Below are positions 1-9,254 of a stretch of 64,000 bases of DNA, one piece after another (the stretch's first letter is position 1; each line of letters starts with the position of its first letter). The translations under genes were made by a program, and so were the position numbers. Location: NCBI GenBank assembly GCA_947499955.1, contig CANMQI010000001.1:186001-250000 (forward strand), given 5' to 3'. Source of the stretch: an uncultured Granulosicoccus sp. (GTDB taxonomy: Bacteria; Pseudomonadota; Gammaproteobacteria; Granulosicoccales; Granulosicoccaceae). The notes under the pieces were generated by a model. It did no database searches and was not told the DNA's origin. It saw only the letters and a list, made by a program, of their open reading frames with translations.

Positions 1-19
1 AACGAATGATGTCTCGCTA

Positions 20-1147
20 ATGGCCAGTAATCCCTGGAAAACCCTGTTTCACCAGCTCGGTATGGGTACCGAGAATGCGCTTGATATCGTCAGATCGCGA
101 GCACAGGAGAAACTGCATCCGGAAGTTCATCTGCATGTCATTGCGTATCGCGGCTTCGCCACGACATTATCGCAAGGCTGGCAAGGCAGTCTCAGCGGTC
201 GTGTGCTGCGCTACAGACAACCATCTCTGCCAGGCACATCGACCTTGTGGAACAACCTGATGGACAGCTATGCACGCTTTGCAACCGACGAGGTTCCGGG
301 TGTAACCGTCAGGGGCTGTGTCGGATCCGTTCAAACCGAGAGCGTCACGGACGCAGAAGGCTACTTTCAGCTCGATTTCGACATGCGTGGGACCACGGAA
401 TCAGGCTCCTCGATTCCTGTCGAGATCACCCTGCCCGGCTTCAGTACGCTGAAGGTCGATGGCGACCCGTTCATCAACCTGCCTGATACCGCAGCTCGTT
501 TCGGAGTCATCAGCGACATCGACGATACCTTGCTGATCACCAATGCCACCTCCCTGAAACAGATGATGCGACTGACCCTGTTGGAGTCGGCCACGACCCG
601 ACTCGCCTTTGATGGTGTCGCAGAGTTCTATCAGGCACTGCATGAGCGCGGCAACCCTTTCTTCTATGTGTCCAGCAGCCCATGGAATCTGTATGAATTC
701 CTGACCGATTTCATGCGCCTCAACCACATCGTGCCCGGTCCATTGATGCTGCGTGATTTCGGTATCGATGAAACCAAGTTCATCGCCGGATCTCATCATG
801 AACACAAGCTGAAACAGATTCGCTCCGTGATGGATATGTATCCGACGCTGCCGTTCATTCTCTGTGGGGACAGCGGTCAGGATGACCCGGAAATCTATGC
901 CTCCATCACCGATGAGTATCCCGACCAGGTCAAGACCATCTATATTCGCGATGTCAGTGATGAGTGGCGCAACGCCTCGATTCAACGGCTTGTCGAGCAC
1001 TTGAAGCAGAAGAATGTGGACATGCTGCTGGTACCGGACACATTGGCGGCGGCGACTCATGCCGCCGCCCAGGGCTTCATTCATGCGGATGCCCTGCCGG
1101 CGATAGAACAGGGTGTGCATGCGCAGAAGACATCAAGTCAGCCATGA
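20..1147 (+). CDS. APP1-type (DUF2183) phosphatase domain protein
   Basis: 375 residues. The C-terminal half carries the HAD-like nucleophile motif DIDDT at residues 166-170, preceded by a beta-strand FGVIS, and continues with YVSSSPWNLYEF and a late acidic CGDSGQDDPEIY stretch. This is the pattern of the DUF2183 family, whose yeast member App1 is a phosphatidate phosphatase. The N-terminal 150 residues contain a DEVPGV...DAEGYF segment typical of bacterial members. No signal peptide is visible, so a cytoplasmic or peripheral membrane location is inferred. It overlaps the next gene by 4 nt (ATGA). The substrate in this organism is not known. Confidence 0.75.
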   Translation: MASNPWKTLFHQLGMGTENALDIVRSRAQEKLHPEVHLHVIAYRGFATTLSQGWQGSLSGRVLRYRQPSLPGTSTLWNNLMDSYARFATDEVPGVTVRGCVGSVQTESVTDAEGYFQLDFDMRGTTESGSSIPVEITLPGFSTLKVDGDPFINLPDTAARFGVISDIDDTLLITNATSLKQMMRLTLLESATTRLAFDGVAEFYQALHERGNPFFYVSSSPWNLYEFLTDFMRLNHIVPGPLMLRDFGIDETKFIAGSHHEHKLKQIRSVMDMYPTLPFILCGDSGQDDPEIYASITDEYPDQVKTIYIRDVSDEWRNASIQRLVEHLKQKNVDMLLVPDTLAAATHAAAQGFIHADALPAIEQGVHAQKTSSQP

Positions 1148-2127
1148 GAACGAGTGCGCCTTCCCTGTTTGCACATTGGCAGAACAGCACCACGTCGCCA
1201 AGCTGGGGAATTCTCTTCATGGTAACGGGAACCATGATTGTGCCCATCATGGATGCCATTGCCAAATTCCTTGGCGATAGCCTGTCGCCGCTACAGATCA
1301 CCTGGGGCCGCTTTGTATTTCAGTTCATTCTCATGGGAGCAGCCATCATCCCATTGATGGGGATACGCGCACTCTGGCCAAGGCGGCCTGCCATACACGC
1401 ACTGCGAGGATTACTTCTGGCCATTGCCACCACCTTCTTCTTCTTTTCCCTGCAGACACTGCCGCTGGCCAATGCCATTGCCATTTTCTTCGTTCAGCCA
1501 ATGATCCTGACCCTGTTGGCGATGCTGTTTCTGGGTGAGACGACCGGCTGGCATCGAAAAGGGGCTGTATTGGCAGGTTTCCTGGGAGCCTTGCTGGTCA
1601 TTCAGCCCGGCGGTGATTCATTCACGCCGGCAGCATTACTCCCCATAGGCGCCGCTTTCTTCTTCTCCTGCTACCTGGCTGTCACGCGTTCGGTAGCCAA
1701 TATAGACCACCCACTGATCATGCAATTTGCTTCAGGCTTTGGTGCCGCCATTGCACTATCACTGGCCTTGCTGGTCGGCCTCTACAGTGGAAGTCCGGCA
1801 TGGATGCCTGTCATTCCCGACATCGCCCAGTGGAGTTGGCTGCTGCTGATCGGCTTGATTGCGGCTGTCGGCCATCTACTGGTCGTCATAGCCGTCAACC
1901 GGGCGTCTGCCTCACTACTGGCCCCCTTTGGCTACGTGGAAATCATCGCGGCAACCGCGCTTGGCTGGTTTCTCTTCGACGAATGGCCAGATGGCCTGTC
2001 ATGGCTTGGCATAGCCGTCATCGTATTGAGTGGCCTGTATGTGTTCGTGCGCGAACAGCATCAGGCGAGCAGGCTGACTCGAGGCCAACGGACATTCCCC
2101 GTCGAAGGCGAGGTCGACTGCCCGTAG
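1144..2127 (+). CDS. DMT-superfamily (EamA) transporter
   Basis: 327 residues, strongly hydrophobic, with about ten predicted membrane spans arranged as two EamA repeats. The first begins near GILFMVTGTMIVPIMDA and the second near LLPIGAAFFFSCYLAV. A Glu in the fourth helix (FLGET) and the duplicated layout match drug/metabolite exporters. An in-frame upstream extension exists, but ATG 1144 overlaps the stop of the phosphatase gene as ATGA, which favours coupled translation from here. The transported substrate cannot be told from the sequence. A link to lipid or amino-acid export is only suggested by the neighbour. Confidence 0.8.
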   Translation: MRTSAPSLFAHWQNSTTSPSWGILFMVTGTMIVPIMDAIAKFLGDSLSPLQITWGRFVFQFILMGAAIIPLMGIRALWPRRPAIHALRGLLLAIATTFFFFSLQTLPLANAIAIFFVQPMILTLLAMLFLGETTGWHRKGAVLAGFLGALLVIQPGGDSFTPAALLPIGAAFFFSCYLAVTRSVANIDHPLIMQFASGFGAAIALSLALLVGLYSGSPAWMPVIPDIAQWSWLLLIGLIAAVGHLLVVIAVNRASASLLAPFGYVEIIAATALGWFLFDEWPDGLSWLGIAVIVLSGLYVFVREQHQASRLTRGQRTFPVEGEVDCP

Positions 2128-2182
2128 TTCATCAGCGTGTCCATTCTCATACGTGCCCCCTCGCCTGCTGGCAGTACCTTGC

Positions 2183-3763
2183 TCAGGACGGCGCCGACTG
2201 GCAGACCGGCAGTTCGAAGCAGATACGACTCCCCCTGCCAGGCCAACTCCAGACAAAGGCCTCACTATCATGCAAGGCCAGAATACGCTGTACGATGCCA
2301 AGTCCAAGGCCGCTGCCGTGTAATGCAACACTGCCTCCATGCTCCAGCTGATGTCTGTCAATGGATGCAGGACGAGCCAGGCCTGACTCGAGTCCAGCCT
2401 GTGTCAGTTCCTCAATGCCTGTCAATGTACACCCATCAAGAGCACAGGCGAACCCTCTGCCTGTATCTTCCACCGCGACCTTCAGACGTGCATCACCCGG
2501 TACTTCCAGAAGGATAGTCACTCGCCCATGCTCCGGAGTGTGACGAATCGCATTGGTCAACAGATTTTCCAGGACTCTCTGCATCAGCCCCATGTCGGCC
2601 TCCACGAACATCGACTTGTCATCGCACTGACAGTTCACCAGCAGTTCAACGCCGCGTTCCCGTGCCACAGCATGAAGATCCTGCACCGTATCGGACACCA
2701 GTTCCGACAGGGGAAATCGCTCTGCCTGAAGGGTGACTTCGCCTGAATCAAGACGTGCCAGTTCGAACACCTGCGCAATCAGTCGCCACAAACGTCCGCC
2801 CTGACGTTGAGCCAGCAACAGATAATGCTCCAGCTCCTTTTCATCCAGCCCGTCCTTCTTGAGCAGCAGTGTTTCGATGGCACCGCTCAGACTGGTCAGA
2901 GGAGTACGCAGATCATGCGATACGCTGGTCAGGAAGTGTCGTCGCCGCTTGTCTGCCGCATCCAACGCCTGGTATTGCTCATTCAGTCGTTCAACCATGG
3001 CTCGGCAAGTGCTTTCAAGCGCGCGCAACTCGTTACCGTCCTGCCGGGTGTCAAACAGCTCGACAGCGCTTGCGTCTACCGGCTGACCGGCTGCCAGGCG
3101 CCACTGTCGTACCGCAGCCGTCATCGCTCGCACTGGCCGCGTCATCAGGAAAAACAACGCCATGCCGGCTCCCAGAGCGAACAACAGCACACCCGCCAAC
3201 ATGACAGAGGTATCACGAACGGCATAACTGACCCTCAAGGATTCCCAGAGCGAACTGTGTCTCTCACCACCCAGCACGGCATAGACATACCCGCACTGTT
3301 CACAACCCGTATTCCCAGCCTGGCTACCGTCGACAGGAAACACCGAGAAGACCCGTCTTTGACCGGGAACTGCAGGGTTGTCGCCGTACACTGGCAGCCG
3401 CGGTGCTTCGGAGAGAAATTGCCTTATGGGTTCCAGATCGACTACCTGCTGCCGAGCCTCGGTAGCGCCATTCGTCGTTCCCACCACCATCCCCTGATGA
3501 TCCAGCAGGTATACCTGCAGACTCGGATTGATCATCATGACGTGATTGGCCAATTCATCCAGTGCCGGGACGTCAGGTTGCCCGTCCACGAACAACCGTG
3601 TCTGATTGGCCATGTACATGGCAACCGGCCGATTGAGTTCCTGAGTGAACTCCTCGAAATATCGCTGCTGGCTGCGATTGGCGATAGCCAGTGTCATCAG
3701 GCCCAGCGCCAACAGGATAAGGGCAAAGACCACACTCAGCCTGGCGAACAGAGACGATGCCAT
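2183..3763 (-). CDS. Membrane sensor histidine kinase of a two-component system
   Basis: 526 residues. TM1 spans about residues 9-28, a periplasmic sensor region 30-185, and TM2 187-207, followed by a HAMP region, HisKA (phospho-accepting His283 in VSHDLRTPL) and HATPase_c with an N box near 400, G1 DTGRG at 433-437 and G2 HGSGLGLG at 482-489. The periplasmic part contains CEQC (Cys154, Cys157), which could be redox-active or bind metal. A segment of about 45 residues between G1 and G2 makes a long ATP lid. It starts 3 nt after the stop of the response regulator gene, so the two form an operon. The signal is unknown. Confidence 0.88.
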   Translation of the reverse strand: MASSLFARLSVVFALILLALGLMTLAIANRSQQRYFEEFTQELNRPVAMYMANQTRLFVDGQPDVPALDELANHVMMINPSLQVYLLDHQGMVVGTTNGATEARQQVVDLEPIRQFLSEAPRLPVYGDNPAVPGQRRVFSVFPVDGSQAGNTGCEQCGYVYAVLGGERHSSLWESLRVSYAVRDTSVMLAGVLLFALGAGMALFFLMTRPVRAMTAAVRQWRLAAGQPVDASAVELFDTRQDGNELRALESTCRAMVERLNEQYQALDAADKRRRHFLTSVSHDLRTPLTSLSGAIETLLLKKDGLDEKELEHYLLLAQRQGGRLWRLIAQVFELARLDSGEVTLQAERFPLSELVSDTVQDLHAVARERGVELLVNCQCDDKSMFVEADMGLMQRVLENLLTNAIRHTPEHGRVTILLEVPGDARLKVAVEDTGRGFACALDGCTLTGIEELTQAGLESGLARPASIDRHQLEHGGSVALHGSGLGLGIVQRILALHDSEAFVWSWPGRGSRICFELPVCQSAPS

Positions 3764-3766
3764 GGA

Positions 3767-4522
3767 TCAGCAATCCAGCCTGTAGCCGACGCCCCAGACA
3801 GTCAGGATATATCTTGGCGTCGCAGGATCCGGTTCTATCTTGGCGCGCAGCCTGTTGATATGCGTGTTCACAGTATGCCGATAGCCTTCGTACTGAGTAC
3901 CCCAGACGTTCTCGAGCAGTTCACTTCGCTTGAACGTCCTGCCGGGACGAGCGACAAACTCGGCCAGCAGAGCAAACTCCCGACACGTCAGATCGACCGT
4001 GCTACCGGAGACATTGACCGTTTGCGTATTGGCATCCATGACCAGATCGCCTGCGACCAATACCGGCTCACCAACCCTGCGAACCGCGGCGTCGGATCGC
4101 CGAAACAGGGCACGAACCCGGGCGACCAGCTCGATCATGGAAAAGGGTTTGACCACATAGTCATCCGCGCCGGCATCGAGCCCCTGAACCCTTTCGGCTT
4201 CAGAGCCGCGAGCCGTGACCATCAGGATCGGTATGGCAGGATTGTGTTTGCGCACCTGACGCGCAATGACGACACCATCGATCCCCGGCAGGCCCAGATC
4301 CAGAATCAGCATGTTCCAGACCCCCTGCAAGGCACTGCTCAGCGCATCGACACCGTCATCCACATGCACCACCTGCGCACCGTAGTCGGTCAGGTGCACC
4401 TTCAGCAAAGCGGCGATGTCCGGATCATCCTCCACCAACAGGATACGTCTGGCTGGATGCAAGGCCAGACTCTCTTCACCGAGAGCAGAGTCCGGCGCTG
4501 TCGATTCGCGGGTGTCAGTCAT
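3767..4522 (-). CDS. OmpR-family response regulator
   Basis: 251 residues from ATG 4522; a GTG at 4540 in frame is the alternative start and neither has a strong ribosome site. The receiver domain has the acidic pair in LLVEDD, phospho-acceptor Asp75 (ILDLGLPG) and Lys125 (VVKPF). The C-terminal winged helix (TCREFALLAEF ... VNTHINRLRAKIE ... VWGVGYRL) is the OmpR/PhoB DNA-binding type. An N-terminal tail of about 25 polar residues before the receiver is longer than usual. It is the cognate partner of the downstream kinase, and the target genes are not evident here. Confidence 0.9.
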   Translation of the reverse strand: MTDTRESTAPDSALGEESLALHPARRILLVEDDPDIAALLKVHLTDYGAQVVHVDDGVDALSSALQGVWNMLILDLGLPGIDGVVIARQVRKHNPAIPILMVTARGSEAERVQGLDAGADDYVVKPFSMIELVARVRALFRRSDAAVRRVGEPVLVAGDLVMDANTQTVNVSGSTVDLTCREFALLAEFVARPGRTFKRSELLENVWGTQYEGYRHTVNTHINRLRAKIEPDPATPRYILTVWGVGYRLDC

Positions 4523-4611
4523 GCTGCTTGGAGACTGCACCGGTCACGAAGTTCATGGCCGCTCGCTATCTTGTTGTGACGCAGCACACTTGTTCGGTAC
4601 ACGCAGGAGAA

Positions 4612-5622
4612 TCAACGTGCATTCGTGGTCAACTGAACGGCTCTTGAATCACCTTCGTTGCCATCAGCATCAATGGCACTGACCTCATAGCTGTAGAGGG
4701 TGCCTGCTGTCAGGTTCTGATCGAAGAAGCTCAACCCGTCAAAGGTGTCCAGCGTATTGCCGTCTCGCGTCACGCGATAGGCAACCACTGATGTACTGTC
4801 AGCCAGCGCCGGCTCCCAGAACAGTTCGAGGGCAGACGAGGAGTAGACTGCACCGGACAGATTGCCGACTGCACTGACACCCGCCTCTGAACCAGAGTCC
4901 CCTCCCCCGACTCTGGAAACGGTGACACGCGCGACCGGGTTCTGGAACCGGTGCACGGCAGTATTGATATCGCTCACACCGCCAGTGGGATCCAGGTCAC
5001 CGATCACTCCCGGGTGCACATGGACATATCCTTCAGCCTGCGCACTGATACCTGAAGCTCCGGTACCCGTTCCCGTGGCCACCACCGGTGGGGGTGCAGG
5101 AAAACCGGGGACTCCTGGGGCGCCGCCGCCAAGCAGTTCGTCATTGGCTTCGGTACCTGCATCGTAGCCACGAGCGAAAATCGTCATGGGACCGGCTGAT
5201 GCGGAGGACAAGTGAGCAGAGTCCACGCCAATGAACCCGTCATTGGTGGGCAAGAGCATGCCACTGAGCGATAACAGGGCGTTACTCTCGGCGACATCCG
5301 TCAACAGGAGCGTGACAGTAGCCCCAGGTGCCAACAGCCCCTCACCGGCCACGTAATCGGCACCGACCGTGCTCAGCAATTCGACCATCGGACCGATATC
5401 GCCACCTTCGGCAATGGATTGCAGTTGAGTGGAGGCCTCACTACCGGCGCGAAACATCTGAACACCGGCGTCATGAGCGGCGGCGACAAGTGGTGTGAAA
5501 TGCTGACCACGGGTCAGGTTGGTGATCGTGATTTCATAATCTGCAGCCAGAGCAGGTACGGCAGATGCGGTGCTGGCAAGAAGAACGGCTGCAGCGGCGA
5601 CTGAACGAGGTGGAAAATGCAT
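4612..5622 (-). CDS. Secreted spondin_N-domain protein with C-terminal FnIII-like segment
   Basis: 336 residues from ATG 5622, chosen because CAGGAGAG sits 7 nt upstream and the first 26 residues form a signal peptide ending PALA. The mature part starts YEITITNLTRGQHFTPL, then GVDSAHLSS and YDAGTEANDE, which are marks of the bacterial Spondin_N family. The last 90 residues (LELFWEP ... VVAYRVTRDGN ... YSYEVSAIDADGNEG) look like a fibronectin type III fold. A Gly/Ala/Pro-rich linker lies between. It is probably exported to the periplasm or cell surface; the role is unknown. A 5-bp-plus-4-bp hairpin (5659-5683) lies in its upstream region. Confidence 0.75.
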   Translation of the reverse strand: MHFPPRSVAAAAVLLASTASAVPALAADYEITITNLTRGQHFTPLVAAAHDAGVQMFRAGSEASTQLQSIAEGGDIGPMVELLSTVGADYVAGEGLLAPGATVTLLLTDVAESNALLSLSGMLLPTNDGFIGVDSAHLSSASAGPMTIFARGYDAGTEANDELLGGGAPGVPGFPAPPPVVATGTGTGASGISAQAEGYVHVHPGVIGDLDPTGGVSDINTAVHRFQNPVARVTVSRVGGGDSGSEAGVSAVGNLSGAVYSSSALELFWEPALADSTSVVAYRVTRDGNTLDTFDGLSFFDQNLTAGTLYSYEVSAIDADGNEGDSRAVQLTTNAR

Positions 5623-5755
5623 GGAAACTCTCCTGAGTGATTGGACAATCAAGCGCAACGAGACGGCGGGGATTCGCCTCTCGTCAACAACTTCAGGAGT
5701 AGAGTCAGATCGGGCAGCCGAGTTATCACGAAATCATGACGATTCCATAACGAAT

Positions 5756-8029
5756 TCAGGCAGCCTTGTTCAGCAAGCTCTCAGCCAGCTCCGTGTGACG
5801 TTCATCGTCTTCCACCGAGGCGGTGCCGGGCTCGATGTCACCGGCCTTGAAGAAGGCCAGCAACTCGTTCACTCGATGGGCCAATTCACCCAGAAACTCC
5901 GACGTTTCCCTGTTGGTGTCAGCCAGTGTCACGTCAGAGTCCATCAATACCCGAGATTGTCCAACGATCTCAACGATGGTGTCCATACCCTGCTCTTGCT
6001 GACGTGATTCGTTCACGATCGTGAGGGTAGCCTGCTCGACGTCATTGATCGATTGCCCGATGTTTTGCAAGGCCTGCCCGGTACTGGTGACAGATTCCGC
6101 ACCCAGTCGGATGTCATCCGACGTCGCTTGTATCAGCGCCGTTATATGGGTGGACGCCTCTGCCGACTGCCTGGCCAGCTCTTTCACTTCATTGGCCACG
6201 ACTGAAAAGCCGCTACCATGAACACCTGCTCGAGCCGCCTCAACCGCTGCATTCAATGCCAGCATATTGGTCTGTTTGGCGATGACATCCAGCACCTGGG
6301 TGGTACTCGCAATCTGCTGACTCTTCTCATTGATGTCATGCATGAAACCGATTGCTTCATTGGCAATGCGGCTGCCGTCCTCGGCGGCCTCCCTGGAGCG
6401 ATCAACCAATGTGGTTGCCAGCTGCACCGAATCACGATTGCTCTGAATGGACCCCTTAACCAGATCCACCCTCTCCAGCAATTGGATCAGTGAATCGCTG
6501 TGCGAATTCGTGTGCTCCAGCAATCGCCGGGTATTGACTTGCATGCTGTCGGAGGACTCGGCAACGGAAGTCGATACCTGCCTGATCTGCTGAACCATTT
6601 CGTGGACCTTGGATGATGTTGCGTTGATCGAATGGGTCAGCAGTTCGATCTGCCCCTTGCCATCGCTCTCGATCTGTCGACTGAAATCCCCTCGGGACTG
6701 ATGCTCCGCGACACCAACTACAGCTGTAATTGCCCCTTCCATGACCATCATCGAACTGTTCACCGCATGTTTGAGCTCCTCCAGCCGTCCTGAACAATCG
6801 GCATCGACACGCGCCCCAAAACACCCCTCACGCATGTCATCCATGACGAGACAGATATTGCCGATGGTCTTGTCCAGTGTGGCGATGGTCTCATCTACCT
6901 GTTGCCCGAATTCCCCCTGAACACGCGGGTCCAGGCGAACATCGAACCGTCCTTGCTGAATAGCCTGCATGACACGTGTCAACTCGAGCATCGTGAACTC
7001 GACGCTATCAGCCGTCTCATTGATCCCGCTTCGCAGCAACTCGAGCTCCTGTACGAATGTCCCTTCCAGACGATGGCGAAAATCACCCTTGCCGATCCTG
7101 GCAAGTGCTTCATTACACAGGCTGACAGCCTGCTGTGTTTCCTGCACGCGACGTTCCGAGTCCTCCCACGCCTTTTCTGCAACCCTGGTACAGCCTTCCG
7201 ACTTCTCCTGCGCCTTGCGACTACTGATGGTCAGCACACCGCACAAGAACAACAATACCCCGACTATCGCGTAACTCCCCCATAGCAGGGCATTGGTCAG
7301 ACTGACGGTTGCGTAGTACTGTTCAAGATAGGCCGTCCTGAGCTTTTCAGGCTGATTCATTTTTCCCAGCGCGGTGTACAGGCGGAGTGTGGATTCAGCC
7401 AGGTTTTCCTGCTGCACGAGGATCATTCTGGCATGCAGACTCAGTGGCTTGATGACAACGCCTGCATCACTCGATACCAACTGTAGCTGCTCAGCCTTTT
7501 CAAGCCACTTTGCATCCAGCTCCCGATAGGCCAGTGCGTGGTTGAGCTCGATCAGCAATGGCTGGGTCTGCTCGTTGATATTCTGTGAAAGCAGATCATT
7601 CAGCTCGCCCAGATACATGCGAAATGCCATTCGGGCGTTGTTCAACAGTCCGATGCTGCGTTTGCTGTCGTCTACCTGTTTTCTCAGGCTGACGACGGCC
7701 GCGGAATACTGCTCGAGGTATTGCCCACTCTGTTCCCGATATCGCTTACCGGCAAACCCGGGCACCATGGCCGCCAACTCTGCGGCCCTTTCCATCATTT
7801 CCAGATCTGCTTCCAGATAATCGTAATGCTGTACGAGTCCCTGACGTACCAGCAGGTGGTCCCGTTGCAGCTCGCCGGACAAGGCTTCCATATCACTCAG
7901 GTTGGCAAGATAGGCGGTATGGAAGCCGTTCTCGACCCTGGGCTTGATCACTATCAGTGCCAGCAGCGTAAGCAACAAGGCCGCTATCAACCACTTCACA
8001 ACACCGAGCTTCCCTGGCGTATTCATCAT
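5756..8029 (-). CDS. Methyl-accepting chemotaxis protein with four tandem HAMP-like repeats
   Basis: 757 residues. TM1 is at about 11-30, a helical periplasmic domain at 31-246 and TM2 at 247-268. A coiled coil (270-302) is followed by four HAMP-like units near 304-345, 353-395, 398-440 and 442-480, each with a G-x-F/DF core (KGDFRHRL, QGRFDVRL, EGCFGARV, RGDFSRQI). The signalling domain carries the conserved hairpin QTNMLALNAAVEAARAG...GFSVVANEVKELA at about 586-620. The C terminus (SLLNKAA) lacks a CheR/CheB-tethering pentapeptide. Its ATG overlaps the stop of the upstream peroxidase gene by 4 nt, which implies co-expression. The ligand is unknown. Confidence 0.9.
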   Translation of the reverse strand: MMNTPGKLGVVKWLIAALLLTLLALIVIKPRVENGFHTAYLANLSDMEALSGELQRDHLLVRQGLVQHYDYLEADLEMMERAAELAAMVPGFAGKRYREQSGQYLEQYSAAVVSLRKQVDDSKRSIGLLNNARMAFRMYLGELNDLLSQNINEQTQPLLIELNHALAYRELDAKWLEKAEQLQLVSSDAGVVIKPLSLHARMILVQQENLAESTLRLYTALGKMNQPEKLRTAYLEQYYATVSLTNALLWGSYAIVGVLLFLCGVLTISSRKAQEKSEGCTRVAEKAWEDSERRVQETQQAVSLCNEALARIGKGDFRHRLEGTFVQELELLRSGINETADSVEFTMLELTRVMQAIQQGRFDVRLDPRVQGEFGQQVDETIATLDKTIGNICLVMDDMREGCFGARVDADCSGRLEELKHAVNSSMMVMEGAITAVVGVAEHQSRGDFSRQIESDGKGQIELLTHSINATSSKVHEMVQQIRQVSTSVAESSDSMQVNTRRLLEHTNSHSDSLIQLLERVDLVKGSIQSNRDSVQLATTLVDRSREAAEDGSRIANEAIGFMHDINEKSQQIASTTQVLDVIAKQTNMLALNAAVEAARAGVHGSGFSVVANEVKELARQSAEASTHITALIQATSDDIRLGAESVTSTGQALQNIGQSINDVEQATLTIVNESRQQEQGMDTIVEIVGQSRVLMDSDVTLADTNRETSEFLGELAHRVNELLAFFKAGDIEPGTASVEDDERHTELAESLLNKAA

Positions 8030-9099
8030 TCGACGCTTGAGGTTTGCAGTGGTGCCAGTGCGTGCTCTGGAATCTCACCAGTCAGCGATTCCAGAAAGAC
8101 CACAATCAACGCGATGTCTGCTTCATCAATGATTCGGCCCAACTGAGCGGCTCCCATGACTCGCACGGCATCGCTCAGCGTTGACACCGATCCGGTATGA
8201 AAATAGGGCGCCGTCACGGCTATATTACGCAAGGTTGGCACCTTGTAGACCGGAGTGGGATGATCAGAAGAACGTCCTCTTGCCTGGCCTCCCTCATCAG
8301 CATCGATCATGTGAAACGCCCCGAAATACTGCATCAGGTTACCGCCCAGATTCACGCCCTGATGGCATGCAATACAACCATACTCCTTGAACAGCGCATA
8401 CCCCTGAACTGCCTCCGGACTGATGGCTGCGCGGTTGCCGTTCAGGTATCGATCAAAGGGTGCAGGAGTGACCAGGGTTCTCTCGAAGGTGGCTATGGCC
8501 TCGGCGATCAACGCTGACTCTATTTTCCGGGTTCCGAATGCCTCGTCGAACAAATCCAGCAATACCTCATCGGAGGAAAGCCTTTCCACCACGTCTGTCC
8601 AGTGTGCACCCATTTCCATGGGGTTGGCCACAGGCCCCAACGCCTGATGTGCCAGAGACGTAGCTCGACCATCCCAGAACTGTCGGAAGTTATGGCCACT
8701 GTTGAGCACTGTAGGCGCATTGATGCTACCCATCTGCCCCCGTATTCCCACGGAGGTCGCACGCCCATCATCGCCACCCTTGCTGATATCGTGACAAGAC
8801 GCACAAGACAGGCTTCCATCGCCCGACAGCCGTTTGTCATGAAACAGCTGTTTACCCAGACGAACCTGAACGGTTTTCACCCGTAGCGAATCAGGGCCCT
8901 GCAAGGCTCTCACCGGCTCCGGGTACAAGACCACTTCACGTTTCAAATCATGGTAGTTCGTGGGGCGCGCCGCGTGATTGCTGAACTGCGTCCAATCAGC
9001 ACTCTGGTTACAGGCAGTCAACCCGATCGACAGAACCGTGAGAACCAGAAGTTCTCGACAGCGATACCTCCCACGTGACACGCAGTCTGTTAGCGGCAT
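8026..9099 (-). CDS. Di-haem cytochrome c peroxidase (CcpA/MauG family) lipoprotein
   Basis: 357 residues from ATG 9099, preferred over GTG 9126 because TAGGAGAG lies 9 nt upstream. A lipobox LTAC after a hydrophobic stretch predicts a lipid-anchored periplasmic protein. Two haem c sites, CASCH and CIACH, sit in the usual N- and C-terminal domains; MGSINAPTVLN...FWDGRA and YKVPTLRN...YFHTG are family signatures. Known members reduce H2O2 using electrons from c-type cytochromes; MauG-like members oxidise other substrates. It is co-transcribed, with a 4-nt overlap, with the chemoreceptor downstream. Confidence 0.87.
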   Translation of the reverse strand: MPLTDCVSRGRYRCRELLVLTVLSIGLTACNQSADWTQFSNHAARPTNYHDLKREVVLYPEPVRALQGPDSLRVKTVQVRLGKQLFHDKRLSGDGSLSCASCHDISKGGDDGRATSVGIRGQMGSINAPTVLNSGHNFRQFWDGRATSLAHQALGPVANPMEMGAHWTDVVERLSSDEVLLDLFDEAFGTRKIESALIAEAIATFERTLVTPAPFDRYLNGNRAAISPEAVQGYALFKEYGCIACHQGVNLGGNLMQYFGAFHMIDADEGGQARGRSSDHPTPVYKVPTLRNIAVTAPYFHTGSVSTLSDAVRVMGAAQLGRIIDEADIALIVVFLESLTGEIPEHALAPLQTSSVE

Positions 9100-9254
9100 T
9101 GCTGGTTTCTCTCCTATCTTGCTCACTACCTGGCTCGGACACAGGCAATGACCAGATTTTCCGTGGACACCTGCCTCTTATCGGCGCCCCGGAGTCAGAA
9201 CTGGAGATAGAACAAGTTACATAACGAGCGCTTACAGTCGAAAGAGACCTGCTG

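Noticed and set aside
2807-4579. Long plus-strand ORF of 590 codons opposite the two-component genes
   Set aside because: Antisense to well-supported kinase and regulator genes, Gln/His/Arg-rich with no domain pattern; a shadow frame of GC-rich coding DNA.
5659-5683. CGAGA-GGCG/CGCC-TCTCG hairpin upstream of the spondin-domain gene
   Set aside because: No U-run on either strand and a bulge; too ordinary to call a terminator.
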